Notes: generated by a model not told the origin, from the sequence alone. Shown: positions 8,580-18,335, counted from the stretch's first letter. The stretch is DNA of 64,000 bases from Rhodobacterales bacterium HKCCE3408 (GCA_015689705.1 WVSN01000015.1:1-64000); one strand, 5' to 3'. Translations and numbers: made by a program.

Positions 8580-9545
8580 TCAGCCCTTCCAGGTCGCCCC
8601 GGCGGGATCGTCGGTGCCGACGATGTGGTAGAGACCGGCCTCGCCGGTCATCGACGGCACGGCGGAATGGGCCAGGTTCTCGGGGACACTCATCGTATCG
8701 CCCGGTGCCAGCGTGGCCGACCCGCCATCCCAGTCCACACGCCAGTGGCCGGTGACGGGCATGAGAACCGACGGCCGGTCATGGCTGTGCTTCTTGTCCG
8801 TCGCGCTGCCACGGGTGATGAAATCGACCTCGAAGCCCGGCTTGTCCTTCAGAAGACCGGTCGCTCCGATGACCTTGACCGGCTTCTTGTCCGCCAGCGC
8901 CACGAGATCCCAGTAGCGGGCGACGTGGTTCGGCAGCACCTCGGCGGTCGTCGGCTCCGGCCGCTTGGCGAGTTCCTCCGCCGTCATCACCGGCATCGGT
9001 GAAACGCCGTCCGGCAGTTTCTGCCCCTTCTTGGTGTCGTAGAGCTTGCCGGTTTCCGCCAGGACCAGTCCGTGGTCGCGGGCATCTTCGATCACCTGCG
9101 GCGCCCACATGACGCCGCCGCCGGCATCGTCGCCGCCGAGGATCGCCATGATCATCCCGTAGTCCGTGCCGATATTCTCGAAGCCGCGGAAAATGCCGGT
9201 CGGGATGTTGAAGATGTCACCCTTCTCCAGGACCACTTCGCCGGCCGTGCCCCAACGGCCCCAGAAGAACCGCCAGCGGCCGGAGAGCACGAAGAACACC
9301 TCGGCCGTATGGTGATCGTGGAGCGAGTTCCGGCAGCGCGGGGGCTGCCCCGCCGCCCCGATGTTGAACCCGTGCGGAATCGAGATGTGCACGTGCTGGT
9401 CGGGGCTTTCGGATACGCCGCCACCGATAATGGTGAAGTTTTCCTTCTGGTCCGAGCCCGGGGTATGGGCGTCGATGAAGGCGGTCTTGCAGGGTTGCAG
9501 GTCGCCGTAGCGTACGATGCGGGCGTCCATGTCTTGCGGTGTCAT
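8580..9545 (-). CDS. Bicupin protein, 321 aa
   Basis: Two cupin domains are visible. The first has His76, His78, His79 and Glu82 in LHDHHTAEVFFVLSG; the second, near residue 250, has KKHSHDRPSVLMPV followed by a glycine turn and a late His (LAHSAV). The first motif could bind a divalent metal. Bicupins include dioxygenases, isomerases and sugar-lactone or keto-acid enzymes. The gene is inside the leftward operon, 58 bp before the MetE-like gene. It is probably an enzyme of the same pathway, but no reaction can be named. Confidence 0.82.
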   Translation of the reverse strand: MTPQDMDARIVRYGDLQPCKTAFIDAHTPGSDQKENFTIIGGGVSESPDQHVHISIPHGFNIGAAGQPPRCRNSLHDHHTAEVFFVLSGRWRFFWGRWGTAGEVVLEKGDIFNIPTGIFRGFENIGTDYGMIMAILGGDDAGGGVMWAPQVIEDARDHGLVLAETGKLYDTKKGQKLPDGVSPMPVMTAEELAKRPEPTTAEVLPNHVARYWDLVALADKKPVKVIGATGLLKDKPGFEVDFITRGSATDKKHSHDRPSVLMPVTGHWRVDWDGGSATLAPGDTMSVPENLAHSAVPSMTGEAGLYHIVGTDDPAGATWKG

Positions 9546-9682
9546 TTGTCTGATCCTGTGTGTCGAAGGTTGGGCCGGTCACGAAGGGACCGCACCCCCG
9601 GGTGGCCGCAGGTTCAGTCGGCGCGCCCGGCGGCTCGCGAGGTAGCCGTGCCGGGGCGCGAGGGATCGTGCCTTGTGCGGGT

Positions 9683-10663
9683 TCATTCCTCAGCCTCATG
9701 CAACAGGATCTGCTTCCAGATCGCGACCTCGTCGATCAGCGTGAATTCGCGCCGAAGCCCCCATTCGCCCCATTCGGCATGGGTGATGCCCATGACATGA
9801 ACCTCGGCCCCGGTCGGCGCGCCGAAATGGCCCGGCCCGGCATGGGCGCCGGTCAGCGACCAGCGGACCGCCGCCCGGTTGGGCGTGCCGGGATCTGACC
9901 GGCCGATGACGTGGTGGATGTCGAACGCCGCCGTCGGGAAGGACGAGCGCAGGCGCATCCAGTCGGTTTCCGCGAAGTCCCGGCCCCAGGCGCCGCGGGC
10001 GCCCCAGTGCTCGGTGCGCACGGCGCGATCGTACTGTTCGCGGATGACGGTGAAGTCCTTGTCCATCATCCGGCGCAGGATCTCGGCCAGGCGGGCACCC
10101 CAATCGTTGTCGTTGCCGCGGCCGCTGTAGGGCCCCTGAACGTCGTGGCTCGGGTGGAACGGCCGGACGCAATGCGCCGGCCCGCCCTCCTGTTCGATCT
10201 GGAACCGGGCGTAATCCGCCGGATCGAAGCCGAGCTGGCGCGCGATCCCGCCGACGTCGCGGATCAGCCACTCGTCGTCGATCACGTCCGCTTTCGCGGC
10301 GCAGTCGGCGATGGCGCGGATCTCGAAATGCCGTCCCGTGGGCGCGCCGAAGGCGCCGTGCCCGGTATGGGTGCCCGACGTCACGAGCCGGTGCGAGGAC
10401 AGGTAGCGGCCTTCATCATCCGGGTCTTCGCACCAGATTACGTCTTCACCCAGAAGCCGCCTGTCGGGAAATTCGGCCAGCGTGGCCAGCGTCCCGTCGA
10501 TCACCCCCGCATTGCCGCGGACGAGGCCCGAGGGAAACCGCATCGGGATGTCGGCGCCGTAGTAGTGGTGCAGCGTGGCCAGCCCGCGCTCTTCCCAGAT
10601 CTCGTGGGTGATCTTCAGGATGTAGTCCGGAAGGTCCCGGAATTGCGGCGAGAAGCCTTTCAT
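9683..10663 (-). CDS. Tandem NTF2/SnoaL-like domain protein (paralogue 1), 326 aa
   Basis: Two NTF2-like (SnoaL/ester-cyclase type) domains follow each other: about 1-150 (LATLAEFPDRRLLGEDVIWC, then GAPTGRHFEIRAIADC) and about 195-320 (RAAVRWSLTGAHAG, then FGAPTGAEVHVMGITHAEWG). This fold binds small ligands in isomerases, dehydratases and cyclases. The start at 10663 overlaps the stop of paralogue 2 as ATGA, showing coupling. A 137-bp gap with no evident signal separates it from the bicupin gene. It is one of five NTF2-fold proteins in the locus. Function is unknown. Confidence 0.8.
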   Translation of the reverse strand: MKGFSPQFRDLPDYILKITHEIWEERGLATLHHYYGADIPMRFPSGLVRGNAGVIDGTLATLAEFPDRRLLGEDVIWCEDPDDEGRYLSSHRLVTSGTHTGHGAFGAPTGRHFEIRAIADCAAKADVIDDEWLIRDVGGIARQLGFDPADYARFQIEQEGGPAHCVRPFHPSHDVQGPYSGRGNDNDWGARLAEILRRMMDKDFTVIREQYDRAVRTEHWGARGAWGRDFAETDWMRLRSSFPTAAFDIHHVIGRSDPGTPNRAAVRWSLTGAHAGPGHFGAPTGAEVHVMGITHAEWGEWGLRREFTLIDEVAIWKQILLHEAEE

Positions 10664-11670
10664 TCGTGCGCTCCGGTGCTCAGCAGGATCTGTTTCCAGA
10701 TCGCCGTTTCGTCGATCAGCGTGTATTCGCGCCGGATCGTGGGCCCGCTGCCCCCGAACGGCCCGAACTCCACATGCGTGATGCCCATGATGTAGACCTC
10801 GGCCCCGGTCGGCGTTCCGAACCGGCCCCATCCCGAATGCGTCCCGTGCAGCGACCAGCGGACAGCGGCGCGGGGCGGCATCATCAGGTCGGCGCGACCG
10901 ATCGCATGGTCGATCCGGAAGGACGCGTTCGGAAACGCCGCGCGCAGTCCCATCCAGAAGCGGTCGGCCTCGGCCCATCCTTGGGTTTCCTGGCCGGCAC
11001 AATAGTGCAGCGCCGCGGCCCGGTCGTAGGCGCGGGGGATGACATCCAGATCGGCCGCCATGATCGAGGACAGGACGTCGACCAGCCGCTGCCCCCATTC
11101 GTCATCGTTGCCGCGCCGGTCATAGGGGCCGGCGACATCCGTCTCGGGTGTCAGCGGTGGAACGCAGGCCCCCGGCCCGCCCTCGCGCGCGATGAGGTCG
11201 CGGGTCCAGTCCACGAGGTCCGCGCCCATCTGCCTGACGATCGCCGACTGATCCCGGACGAGCCATTCGTCGTAGACCGCGTCGTCCCGGATCGCGCAGT
11301 CGGCCAGGATGCGGTACCGGAGCCGCCTGCCGGTCGGCGCGCCGTACATGCCGGGATGGCTGTGCGTCGCGGTGCAGATCAGCCGGTGTGACGACAGATA
11401 GGCGTCCGACGTGGCGGTCGCGCCCTCCGGATCCTCGCACCAGATCACGTCCTCACCCAGAAGTTCGCGGTCGGGAAACTCGGCCAGGGTCGCCATTGTG
11501 GCCGCGATGACATTGGAGTTGTCGACCACGACCGAAGCAGGCGAGCGGACCACCAGTCCTTCGGCGTAGCGATGGCGCAGCGAGCCGATCTTGCGATCCT
11601 CCCAGATCTCCCTGGTTATCCCGTTGATGAAGTGGGGAACGTCACGCCATTCCTTCGCGAAACCGCGCAT
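10660..11670 (-). CDS. Tandem NTF2/SnoaL-like domain protein (paralogue 2), 336 aa
   Basis: It is clearly homologous to the downstream neighbour: shared MATLAEFPDRELLGEDVIWC, YLSSHRLI, YGAPTGRRLRYRILADC, DEWLVRD and the C-terminal RAAVRWSLHGTHSGWGRFG and TLIDETAIWKQILL. The pair therefore arose by tandem duplication, and each protein carries two NTF2-like domains. The start codon directly follows the stop of the LacI regulator gene. The two could form a heteromer; the ligand is unknown. Confidence 0.8.
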   Translation of the reverse strand: MRGFAKEWRDVPHFINGITREIWEDRKIGSLRHRYAEGLVVRSPASVVVDNSNVIAATMATLAEFPDRELLGEDVIWCEDPEGATATSDAYLSSHRLICTATHSHPGMYGAPTGRRLRYRILADCAIRDDAVYDEWLVRDQSAIVRQMGADLVDWTRDLIAREGGPGACVPPLTPETDVAGPYDRRGNDDEWGQRLVDVLSSIMAADLDVIPRAYDRAAALHYCAGQETQGWAEADRFWMGLRAAFPNASFRIDHAIGRADLMMPPRAAVRWSLHGTHSGWGRFGTPTGAEVYIMGITHVEFGPFGGSGPTIRREYTLIDETAIWKQILLSTGAHE

Positions 11671-12687
11671 TCACCCCTCCCGCCCGAGATCGGTGGAGCC
11701 CCGGACGATGAGCTCGCCCTCTAGCACGACCCGCCGGGGCGGTGCGGCCCGGTCCTCGATCCGCTGCAACAGGACCTTCACCGTCTCCGCCACCATCCGG
11801 TTGATCGGCTGGCGGTAGCTGGTGAGGTCGTAGGCAGGCCAGGACGCGATCGGTGTGTCGTCGAACCCGGCCACCGCGACGTCTTCGGGGATGCGCAGCC
11901 CGAGCTTCGAGCGGATCGCGTCCATCGCGGCGAAAGCCATGTGGTCGTTGCAGACGAATACCGCCTCCGGCCGGTCCTTGCCGGCGAACATCTCGAGCGA
12001 CGCGGCGCGCGACTTCGCGTATTCGAAGTTCCCGATCTCCCGCGCCACAAGCTGGATGCCGGCGGCCGCCAGCCCGTCGTTGAAGCCTCTTTCCCGATCC
12101 CGCTGCGTACTGGCCTCTTCCAGTCCGGCGATATAGCCGACCCGCGACAGGCCGAGCTTCGCGAAATGCTCTGCGATCATGCGGCCGCCCAGGTAGTTGT
12201 CGGTGATGACCGAGGACATGGTCGCGTCGTCCTGTTCGCGGTTGAACAGGAGCACCGGAATCCCGTGTTCGTGACAGCGCCGGGCCAGCACCGAGGACAT
12301 CGAAACGGACGCCAGGATGATCCCGTCGACCTGGTAGTCGAGGATCTCCCGCATGACGTCCTCGACATTTCCCTTCGTCGGCGAGGCCATGAACACGAGG
12401 ACATGGTAGCCCTCCTGCTGGAGCGCGACCGACAGCCGTTCGATGGCCTGCGGGTAGAACTGGTTCTCGAGATAGGCGACCACCAGCCCGATGATCCGGC
12501 TCTTGCCGGTGATCATGGCGCGGGCGAGCACGTTGGGGCGGTACCCCAGTTCCTCGGCGGCCTGAAGCACCTTGTCGCGCGTCTTGCTCGACACGCTGGC
12601 GCCGGGCGTGAACACCCGCGACACCGCGGACTGGCTGACGCCGGCGCGCTGCGCGACCTGAAGGGATGTGACGCGCTCGATGGTCAT
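11671..12687 (-). CDS. LacI-family transcriptional regulator, 338 aa
   Basis: An N-terminal helix-turn-helix (TSLQVAQRAGVSQSAVSRVF) and hinge (LGYRPNVLARAMITGKS) are followed by a periplasmic-binding-like sensor domain (about 60-330, with VFVCNDHMAFAAMDAIR). It is most likely the local repressor of the surrounding catabolic genes, because three 18-bp CG-centred palindromes sit at the outward promoters of the locus. The ATG at 12687 overlaps the SDR stop in TGATG. The regulator is thus made inside the operon it probably controls. The inducer should be the transported substrate or a pathway intermediate. Confidence 0.93.
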   Translation of the reverse strand: MTIERVTSLQVAQRAGVSQSAVSRVFTPGASVSSKTRDKVLQAAEELGYRPNVLARAMITGKSRIIGLVVAYLENQFYPQAIERLSVALQQEGYHVLVFMASPTKGNVEDVMREILDYQVDGIILASVSMSSVLARRCHEHGIPVLLFNREQDDATMSSVITDNYLGGRMIAEHFAKLGLSRVGYIAGLEEASTQRDRERGFNDGLAAAGIQLVAREIGNFEYAKSRAASLEMFAGKDRPEAVFVCNDHMAFAAMDAIRSKLGLRIPEDVAVAGFDDTPIASWPAYDLTSYRQPINRMVAETVKVLLQRIEDRAAPPRRVVLEGELIVRGSTDLGREG

Positions 12688-13451
12688 CAGTCGGCGGTCC
12701 ATCCACCGTCGACGAGGAGCGAGGTTCCGGTGACCAGAGCCGAGGCGTCGGAGGCCAGGTAAAGCACCGCACCCATGATGTCCTCGACCTCGCCGGCACG
12801 GCCGAGCTTGATCTTCTGGGCGATCCACTCCACCCGTTCTTCATTCTCGAAGGTCGCGGCGGTCAGGGGCGTCCGGATGAAGGTCGGGCAGACCGTGTTG
12901 ACCCGCACCTGGTGCGGGCCCCATTCGATGGCCATCGACTTCACCATCCCCTCAAGCGCGTGCTTGGACGCGCAATACGCCGCCCGGTCGACACCGCCAA
13001 CATGCCCCATCTGGCTGCCGATATGGATGATCGACCCGCGTCGGCCATCCTCGATCAGGCGCCGGGCCGCGCCGGTCGACAGGAAGTAGGCGGCGCGCAG
13101 GTTCACGGCCATCACGGCGTCGAAGTCGGCCGGCTTCGTCTCGAGCGCCGGACTGTGCCGCGCAAGCCCCGCCGAGTTCACCACGACGTCGAACGGCGAC
13201 TCGGTCGCCAGCATGTCGGCCAGGGCATCCAGATCGCCGACATCGAGCGCCACCGCCTCGGCCGAGCCGCCCTCCGCCGCCACGAGATCGACGGTCTCCT
13301 GCAAGCGCTCGACCCCGCGAGCAACGCAGACGACGTGCGCCCCGGCATCGGCCAGCGCGGCCACGCAGGCCTGACCGATGCCGGACGACGCGCCGGTCAC
13401 GAGAGCCCGGCGGCCGTCCAGTCGCATCGAAGGCGTTTTCGGCAAACTCAT
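12687..13451 (-). CDS. Short-chain dehydrogenase/reductase, 254 aa
   Basis: A classical SDR: cofactor loop [10 protein letters not shown] near residue 20, NSAG segment, and the active-site Ser plus YCASK motif (Tyr-x-x-x-Lys). The C-terminal [16 protein letters not shown] ending is typical of the family. It should oxidise or reduce a secondary alcohol or ketone with NAD(P). It is coupled by ATGA to the HpsN-like gene upstream and by a one-base overlap to the LacI gene, so it belongs to the catabolic operon. The substrate is unknown. Confidence 0.9.
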   Translation of the reverse strand: MSLPKTPSMRLDGRRALVTGASSGIGQACVAALADAGAHVVCVARGVERLQETVDLVAAEGGSAEAVALDVGDLDALADMLATESPFDVVVNSAGLARHSPALETKPADFDAVMAVNLRAAYFLSTGAARRLIEDGRRGSIIHIGSQMGHVGGVDRAAYCASKHALEGMVKSMAIEWGPHQVRVNTVCPTFIRTPLTAATFENEERVEWIAQKIKLGRAGEVEDIMGAVLYLASDASALVTGTSLLVDGGWTAD

Positions 13452-14779
13452 TCAGCGGCCTCGGGCACCGGCGGCGACCCGCCATAAGGCACGTTCACGC
13501 CGCCATAGCGGCGGACGCGGATGTTGCACTGCTCGGCGTGACCGACGAAGCCCTCGAGCAAGCACAGACGCGAGCCGTACTCGCCGATCATCGTCGCGGC
13601 CTCGTCCGTCAGGATCTTCTGGTAGCTGTGGGTTTTCAGGAACTTGCCCACCCAGAGACCACCGGTATAGCGGCCGGCCTTCTTCGTCGGCAGGGTGTGG
13701 TTGGTGCCGATCACCTTGTCGCCATTGGCCACGTTCGTGCGCGGCCCGAGGAACAGCGCACCGTAGCACGTCATGTTCTCAAGGAACCAGTCGTCGCGAT
13801 CGGTCATCACCTGGACATGCTCGCTGGCGATCTCGTCGGCCTTGGCCAGCATCTCCTCGTAGGTGTCGCAGACGATCACCTCGCCGTAGTCGTTCCAGCT
13901 GGCCCGCGCGGTCTCGGCGGTGGGCAGGATGTCCAGCAGCCGCTCCACTTCGATCATCGTGTTCCGCGCCAGCCGTTCGGAATTGGTCAACAGCACGCAG
14001 GGGCTGTTGTAGCCGTGCTCCGCCTGCCCGAGCAGATCGGTCGCGCAGAGCTCGGGGTCGGCCGCGGTCTCGTCGGCGATGACCATCGTCTCGGTCGGCC
14101 CGGCGAACAGGTCGATCCCGACCCGGCCGAAAAGCTGGCGCTTGGCTTCCGCAACGAAGGCGTTGCCGGGGCCGACCAGCATGTGCACCGGGTCGATCGT
14201 CTCGGTCCCGAGCGCCATGGCGCCGATCGCCTGGATGCCGCCAAGGACGTAGATCTCGTGGGCTCCGCCCATATGCATAGCGGCGATCACGCCGGGGTTG
14301 GGCTTTCCTTTGAAGGGCGGGGTCGCGGCGATGATCCGCGGCACACCGGCGACATTCGCCGTCGCCACCGACATGTGCGCCGACGCGACCATCGGGAACT
14401 TGCCGCCCGGAACGTAGCAGCCGACCGACTGCACGGGAATGTTGCGATGTCCGAGGATCACGCCCGGCAGCGTTTCGACCTCGATATCGGTCATAGACGC
14501 CCGCTGCGCCTCGGCGAAGGCGCGGACCTGATCCTGTGCGAAGCGGATGTCGGCCATCTCGCGGTCCGATACCTTTGCGATGATCGCCTCGATCTCGCTG
14601 TCGGTCAGCCGGTAGCTGTCGCGGCTGTAGCCGTCGAACTTCTCGGCCATCTCGCGGACGGCCGTATCGCCGCGCTCCGAGATGTCCTTCAGCGCCGCTT
14701 CCACGGCGCCCCGAACCTTCGCGTCGTCCTCGGCGCGCTCCGTCTCGGGCTTGCCTTTCTTGAGGTACTTCACGCTCAT
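13448..14779 (-). CDS. hpsN: HpsN-type sulfopropanediol 3-dehydrogenase / histidinol dehydrogenase family, 443 aa
   Basis: The sequence closely recalls HpsN of marine roseobacters, which oxidises (R)-2,3-dihydroxypropane-1-sulfonate to sulfolactate; the symbol is tentative. All family residues are visible: Gln252 and His255 ([10 protein letters not shown]), Glu320-His321 ([10 protein letters not shown]), Asp354, and His414 (FVGHAEQ). [20 protein letters not shown] and [18 protein letters not shown] are strong matches in my memory of that subgroup. No hpsO, hpsP, slcD or suyAB genes are seen here, so the real substrate may be another vicinal diol or polyol. The start at 14779 overlaps the upstream NTF2-like stop (ATGA). 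Confidence 0.8.
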   Translation of the reverse strand: MSVKYLKKGKPETERAEDDAKVRGAVEAALKDISERGDTAVREMAEKFDGYSRDSYRLTDSEIEAIIAKVSDREMADIRFAQDQVRAFAEAQRASMTDIEVETLPGVILGHRNIPVQSVGCYVPGGKFPMVASAHMSVATANVAGVPRIIAATPPFKGKPNPGVIAAMHMGGAHEIYVLGGIQAIGAMALGTETIDPVHMLVGPGNAFVAEAKRQLFGRVGIDLFAGPTETMVIADETAADPELCATDLLGQAEHGYNSPCVLLTNSERLARNTMIEVERLLDILPTAETARASWNDYGEVIVCDTYEEMLAKADEIASEHVQVMTDRDDWFLENMTCYGALFLGPRTNVANGDKVIGTNHTLPTKKAGRYTGGLWVGKFLKTHSYQKILTDEAATMIGEYGSRLCLLEGFVGHAEQCNIRVRRYGGVNVPYGGSPPVPEAAE

Positions 14780-15276
14780 GTCCTTGCTCCTCCTTCGGGG
14801 TGCGGCGGGGTCTGGCTTCCGTCGTCGAAATGCTCCCACCCATGTCCGTCGAACACATCGCGGCCGAGCTGTGCGAGCACCGACGGAAAATCGACCGAAA
14901 CCCAGTTGTCCTTGATCCGGCCGTCCTCGATCTTCCAGAAATCCATGTAAGGGATCGTCACGCGCTTGCCGGTCGGCGCGATCCCCATGAACGGGCCCGA
15001 ATGGGTCGCCTCGATATGGCCGAAGCAAGAGGCCCAGTCGTCCTCGCAGACGAACCGCTCGGTCTTGTAATCCCGGTCGGTGAAGGCCGCGCGCAGCGGC
15101 AGCTGCCAGTTGCGCCGGAACTCGGCGAGGCTCGACTTGGTGCCGCAGCCCTGGTTGCCCATCCACCGGAAATCCTCGTGGAAATGCGAGGCCATGTCAT
15201 CGGAATTGACCGCCAGCGCCTCTTCCATGCGCTGCACGACCGCACGGGTCGCCTCGGCCCTCTCCTCTGGGGTCAT
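14776..15276 (-). CDS. Single-domain NTF2/SnoaL-like protein, 166 aa
   Basis: One NTF2-like domain: an N-terminal helix pair, [20 protein letters not shown], a central strand region ([16 protein letters not shown]) and a C-terminal extension. It resembles the second domain of the tandem protein at 19781-20848, which shares a MMWYGP...GLAGFVDLHQLPFR-like segment. The start overlaps the ABC ATPase stop by four bases. It is the fifth NTF2-fold gene in this locus. A ligand isomerase, dehydratase or cyclase role is possible but unproven. Confidence 0.82.
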   Translation of the reverse strand: MTPEERAEATRAVVQRMEEALAVNSDDMASHFHEDFRWMGNQGCGTKSSLAEFRRNWQLPLRAAFTDRDYKTERFVCEDDWASCFGHIEATHSGPFMGIAPTGKRVTIPYMDFWKIEDGRIKDNWVSVDFPSVLAQLGRDVFDGHGWEHFDDGSQTPPHPEGGART

Positions 15277-16328
15277 TGAATATCGATCCTTTCGCCGCTT
15301 GCGGTGTCGAACAGGTGGCAGATCGCGGCCGGCACGCTGGCCTCGACGGTATCGCCGATCTCGGCGCGGTAATCCTTGTTGGTCTTGACCGAGACGAGCC
15401 CGTCCCCGATCCGCCAGGTGATCATCGAGGCTTCGCCAAGAAGCTCGATGGAATACATCGGCGCGGCGATCTGGCCGCCCGAAGGCACGATCTCCGCGTC
15501 CTCCGCCCGGAACCCAAGCGTCACGTTGGTCGACGCCACCGCCGGCAGCCCCTCGACCCGGATATTCGGCCCCTCGAACACGCCGTTGCGGAGCGTGCCC
15601 TCGACGAGGTTCATCGCGGGCGAGCCGATGAAGCTGGCTACGAAGGTATTGGCCGGGTGGTTGTAGATGTCGGTCGGTGTGCCGACCTGCTGGATGCGGC
15701 CCTTGTTCATGACCACGACGCGGTCTGCCAGCGTCATCGCCTCGATCTGGTCGTGCGTGACGTAGACCGTGGTGACCTTCAGCTTCGACTGAAGGTTCTT
15801 GATCTGGGCGCGGGTCGAGACGCGCAGCTTCGCATCGAGGTTCGACAGCGGCTCGTCCATCAGGAACACGGTCGGCTTGCGCACGATCGCCCGGCCAAGT
15901 GCGACGCGCTGGCGCTGTCCGCCCGAGAGGTCAGCGGGCCGCCGGTCCATGAACTGCTCCAGCTCGACCATCTCAATGGCCTTCATCACCATGTCGTGGT
16001 GCTGGTCCTTCGGCACCTTCCGGACCCGGAGCGGGAAGCGGATGTTCTCGTAGACCGAGAGGTTCGGATAGAGGCCGTAGGACTGGAACACCATCGAGAT
16101 ATCGCGGTCCTTCGGCTCCAGCTTGTTCACCACCCGGTCGCCAAGCAGGATTTCCCCCTCGGTGACGGATTCGAGCCCGGCGATCATCCGCATGGTGGTG
16201 GACTTGCCGCAGCCGGACGGGCCCAGAAGGACGAGGAATTCCTGGTCGGCTATGTCGAGATCGAAGTTGTCGACGCCGACGAAGCCGCCCCACCGCTTGC
16301 TTACGTTCTTGAGTTGCAGTCTGGACAT
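15273..16328 (-). CDS. CUT1-type ABC transporter ATP-binding protein (UgpC/MsmK-like), 351 aa
   Basis: This is the energising subunit of the importer. It shows Walker A GPSGCGKST, signature LSGGQRQRVALGRA, Walker B VFLMDEPLSNLD, the H-loop in VTHDQIEAMTLADR, and a C-terminal TOBE-like regulatory domain after about residue 240. Such ATPases serve CUT1 family importers for sugars, polyols and glycerol-phosphate-like solutes. It follows the two permease genes closely and precedes the NTF2-like gene with a four-base overlap. Confidence 0.95.
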   Translation of the reverse strand: MSRLQLKNVSKRWGGFVGVDNFDLDIADQEFLVLLGPSGCGKSTTMRMIAGLESVTEGEILLGDRVVNKLEPKDRDISMVFQSYGLYPNLSVYENIRFPLRVRKVPKDQHHDMVMKAIEMVELEQFMDRRPADLSGGQRQRVALGRAIVRKPTVFLMDEPLSNLDAKLRVSTRAQIKNLQSKLKVTTVYVTHDQIEAMTLADRVVVMNKGRIQQVGTPTDIYNHPANTFVASFIGSPAMNLVEGTLRNGVFEGPNIRVEGLPAVASTNVTLGFRAEDAEIVPSGGQIAAPMYSIELLGEASMITWRIGDGLVSVKTNKDYRAEIGDTVEASVPAAICHLFDTASGERIDIQ

Positions 16329-16337
16329 GGCAGCCCC

Positions 16338-17219
16338 CTATCCCTTCACCGCGCCGGCCGTCAGGCCCGACACGATTTGGCGTTGGAAGAACAGTATCAG
16401 CACGAACAGCGGCACGATGGCCGAGACCACGGCGGCGACGGCATACATCACCTTGCCCTGTTCCTGCGTCGACCCGAGGAAGCTGTTGATCTGCGGCACC
16501 ATGGTCGCGTTCTCCTCGGTCAGGAGCATCGCGGTGACGGTGAAGTCGTTGTAGGCGAGCAGGAAGCTGAACAGCCCCGTTGTCACGACCCCCGGCCACA
16601 TCACCGGGATGACCGCCAGCCGGAACGCCTGGAACCGGGTGCAGCCGTCGACCATCGCCGCCTCGTCGAGGTCTTTCGGGATCGACAGGAAGAAGCTGTG
16701 CAGCATCCACAACGTGAACGGTTGGTTGATCGCGACGAGCACGACGATCGTGGTCGGCAGATAGCCCCAGATGTTCAGCTGAAAGAACGGCAGCAGGTAG
16801 CCCGAGACCAGCGTGACATGCGGCATGGCCCGGAAGACCAGCGCCGCCATCAGGATCCAGAACGTGTACTTGTAGCCCGACCGTGCGAGCGCGTAGCCAC
16901 CGAGCGTGCCGAGCGTGAGCGAGATCGACACGACGCAGATCACAACGATCAGGGTGTTCAGCGCGTTACGCCAGAATTCCTGTTCGACCCACGCGCCGTA
17001 GTAGCCGTCCAGCGTGAAGGTGCCGCCGGTCTGCAGCTGCGTGGCCGGTCCGGTGATCGCGTTCATCCAGTCTGCGCGGGAGAAGAAGTCGCCCTCGACC
17101 TTGAACGAGCCCCACATCGTCCAGATGAATGGAAACGCGGCGACGATGAGCCAGATCGCGATGAAGCAGATCGACAGCGTGACGAGGGGAAGCGGTTTGC
17201 GTGTGGCAGGTTCGGACAT
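16338..17219 (-). CDS. ABC transporter permease, MalG-like, 293 aa
   Basis: An inner-membrane permease with six predicted segments, beginning LVTLSICFIAIWLIVAAFPF and carrying the cytoplasmic EAA loop (EAAMVDGCTRFQAFRLAVIP) that contacts the ATPase. The pattern is that of MalG/UgpE partners of CUT1 systems. I prefer the ATG at 17219, which has an AGGGGG ribosome site. A GTG at 17234 that overlaps the MalF-like stop as GTGA is also possible. Confidence 0.93.
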   Translation of the reverse strand: MSEPATRKPLPLVTLSICFIAIWLIVAAFPFIWTMWGSFKVEGDFFSRADWMNAITGPATQLQTGGTFTLDGYYGAWVEQEFWRNALNTLIVVICVVSISLTLGTLGGYALARSGYKYTFWILMAALVFRAMPHVTLVSGYLLPFFQLNIWGYLPTTIVVLVAINQPFTLWMLHSFFLSIPKDLDEAAMVDGCTRFQAFRLAVIPVMWPGVVTTGLFSFLLAYNDFTVTAMLLTEENATMVPQINSFLGSTQEQGKVMYAVAAVVSAIVPLFVLILFFQRQIVSGLTAGAVKG

Positions 17220-17230
17220 CTCTTGCCCCC

Positions 17231-18256
17231 TCACTTGCGGTTGAAGTCGCGCCAGTTGCGGCGGAGCACGGGCGTCAGGAGGATCAGCACACCGACAATC
17301 GTCAGCATCGACGTGGCCGCCGCCGAGCCGAAGAGCGGCGTGTCTGACAAGCGCAGGTCGTTGTAGATCAGGTAACTGAGCGAGGTGGCGCTGGCGGCAG
17401 CCGAGAAGCCGATGATCGGCTCGAACACCCGGAAATTGTCCATGAGCTGCATGAGCCCGATGAAGGTGGCCAGCGGCACGAGATAGGGGATCACCACGAA
17501 GCGGATGCGCTCCAGCCGGTTCGCGCCATCGACCATCGCCGATTCAAGGGTGTCCTGCGGCACGGTCTGGAGGCCGGCGTAGAACACGACGAAGGCGAAT
17601 GGCGCAGAATGCCAGATCCCGTAGACGAACAGCGTGACCCAGGTCAGCGCCGGTGAGGCCGTGAGTGACAGCGTCGGATCGCCGAACACCCATTGCAGCG
17701 CCGCCCCGAGGATCCCGCGGGAGTTGATCATCCAGAACAGCACCAGCGAGCCGACCAGCGGCGTGACGATCATGGGCAGGAGAGAGAAGAAGATCACCGG
17801 CCCCTTGAGCGCGGCGGGTATCGAGTTGACCACGACCGCGATGACGAAGCCGAGCGCGATGACCATCGGGGTCACGATGAAGGTGTAGGCGAGCGTGAAG
17901 ACCAGCGCCTTGTAGAACGGCAGGTTCATGATCCGGTTGCGGATCTCGCCGAAATTCGCGGAAGTCGCCACGATTTCGCGGATGTCGTCGGTCGCGAGGT
18001 GGCTCTGGTTGGCATAAGTCCCGAGCCCGTTGAACCGGCCCGCGGGCTGCTCTTCTCGGAGCCGCTGCATCGCCTCGCGGTCGACCCGAACCTCGCTCGT
18101 GCAGCCGAACGGCCCGCAGGCCTCGGCCTCGATCAGGATCTGTTCGTGCTCGAGGTAGAGCGACTGGAAGGCGACCGAGACGATGGGGACGGCGATGAAG
18201 AGAACCATGGCCAGGAGGGAGGGCCAGATGAACGCCAGGAAGGTCTTGTGCGGCAT
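17231..18256 (-). CDS. ABC transporter permease, MalF-like, 341 aa
   Basis: An inner-membrane permease with an N-terminal transmembrane helix (FIWPSLLAMVLFIAVPIVSV), a periplasmic stretch of about 90 residues, and a core of five further helices with the EAA-type loop (ESAMVDGANRLERIRFVVIP). The periplasmic insert after helix 1 carries two Cys residues close together (ACGPFGC), which is not a standard feature and could form a disulfide. It pairs with the MalG-like permease downstream. Confidence 0.92.
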   Translation of the reverse strand: MPHKTFLAFIWPSLLAMVLFIAVPIVSVAFQSLYLEHEQILIEAEACGPFGCTSEVRVDREAMQRLREEQPAGRFNGLGTYANQSHLATDDIREIVATSANFGEIRNRIMNLPFYKALVFTLAYTFIVTPMVIALGFVIAVVVNSIPAALKGPVIFFSLLPMIVTPLVGSLVLFWMINSRGILGAALQWVFGDPTLSLTASPALTWVTLFVYGIWHSAPFAFVVFYAGLQTVPQDTLESAMVDGANRLERIRFVVIPYLVPLATFIGLMQLMDNFRVFEPIIGFSAAASATSLSYLIYNDLRLSDTPLFGSAAATSMLTIVGVLILLTPVLRRNWRDFNRK

Positions 18257-18335
18257 GTCTCTCTCCCTTGCCGCACCCGGGTCTCGCGTCCGGTGCAGCC
18301 TAGTGTCGGCGCGGCCGACAGATCGTCGCGTGGTC

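Noticed and set aside
13448-15166. Reading the HpsN-like gene as a 572-residue fusion with an upstream domain
   Set aside because: The extra N-terminal part is out of frame with the real NTF2-like protein at 14776-15276, whose motifs and ATGA overlap support two separate genes.
15276-17366. A rightward frame of 696 codons opposite the ABC transporter genes
   Set aside because: It is the shadow of the ATPase and permease genes; composition is rich in Asp/Arg/His as expected for antisense of GC-rich coding DNA.
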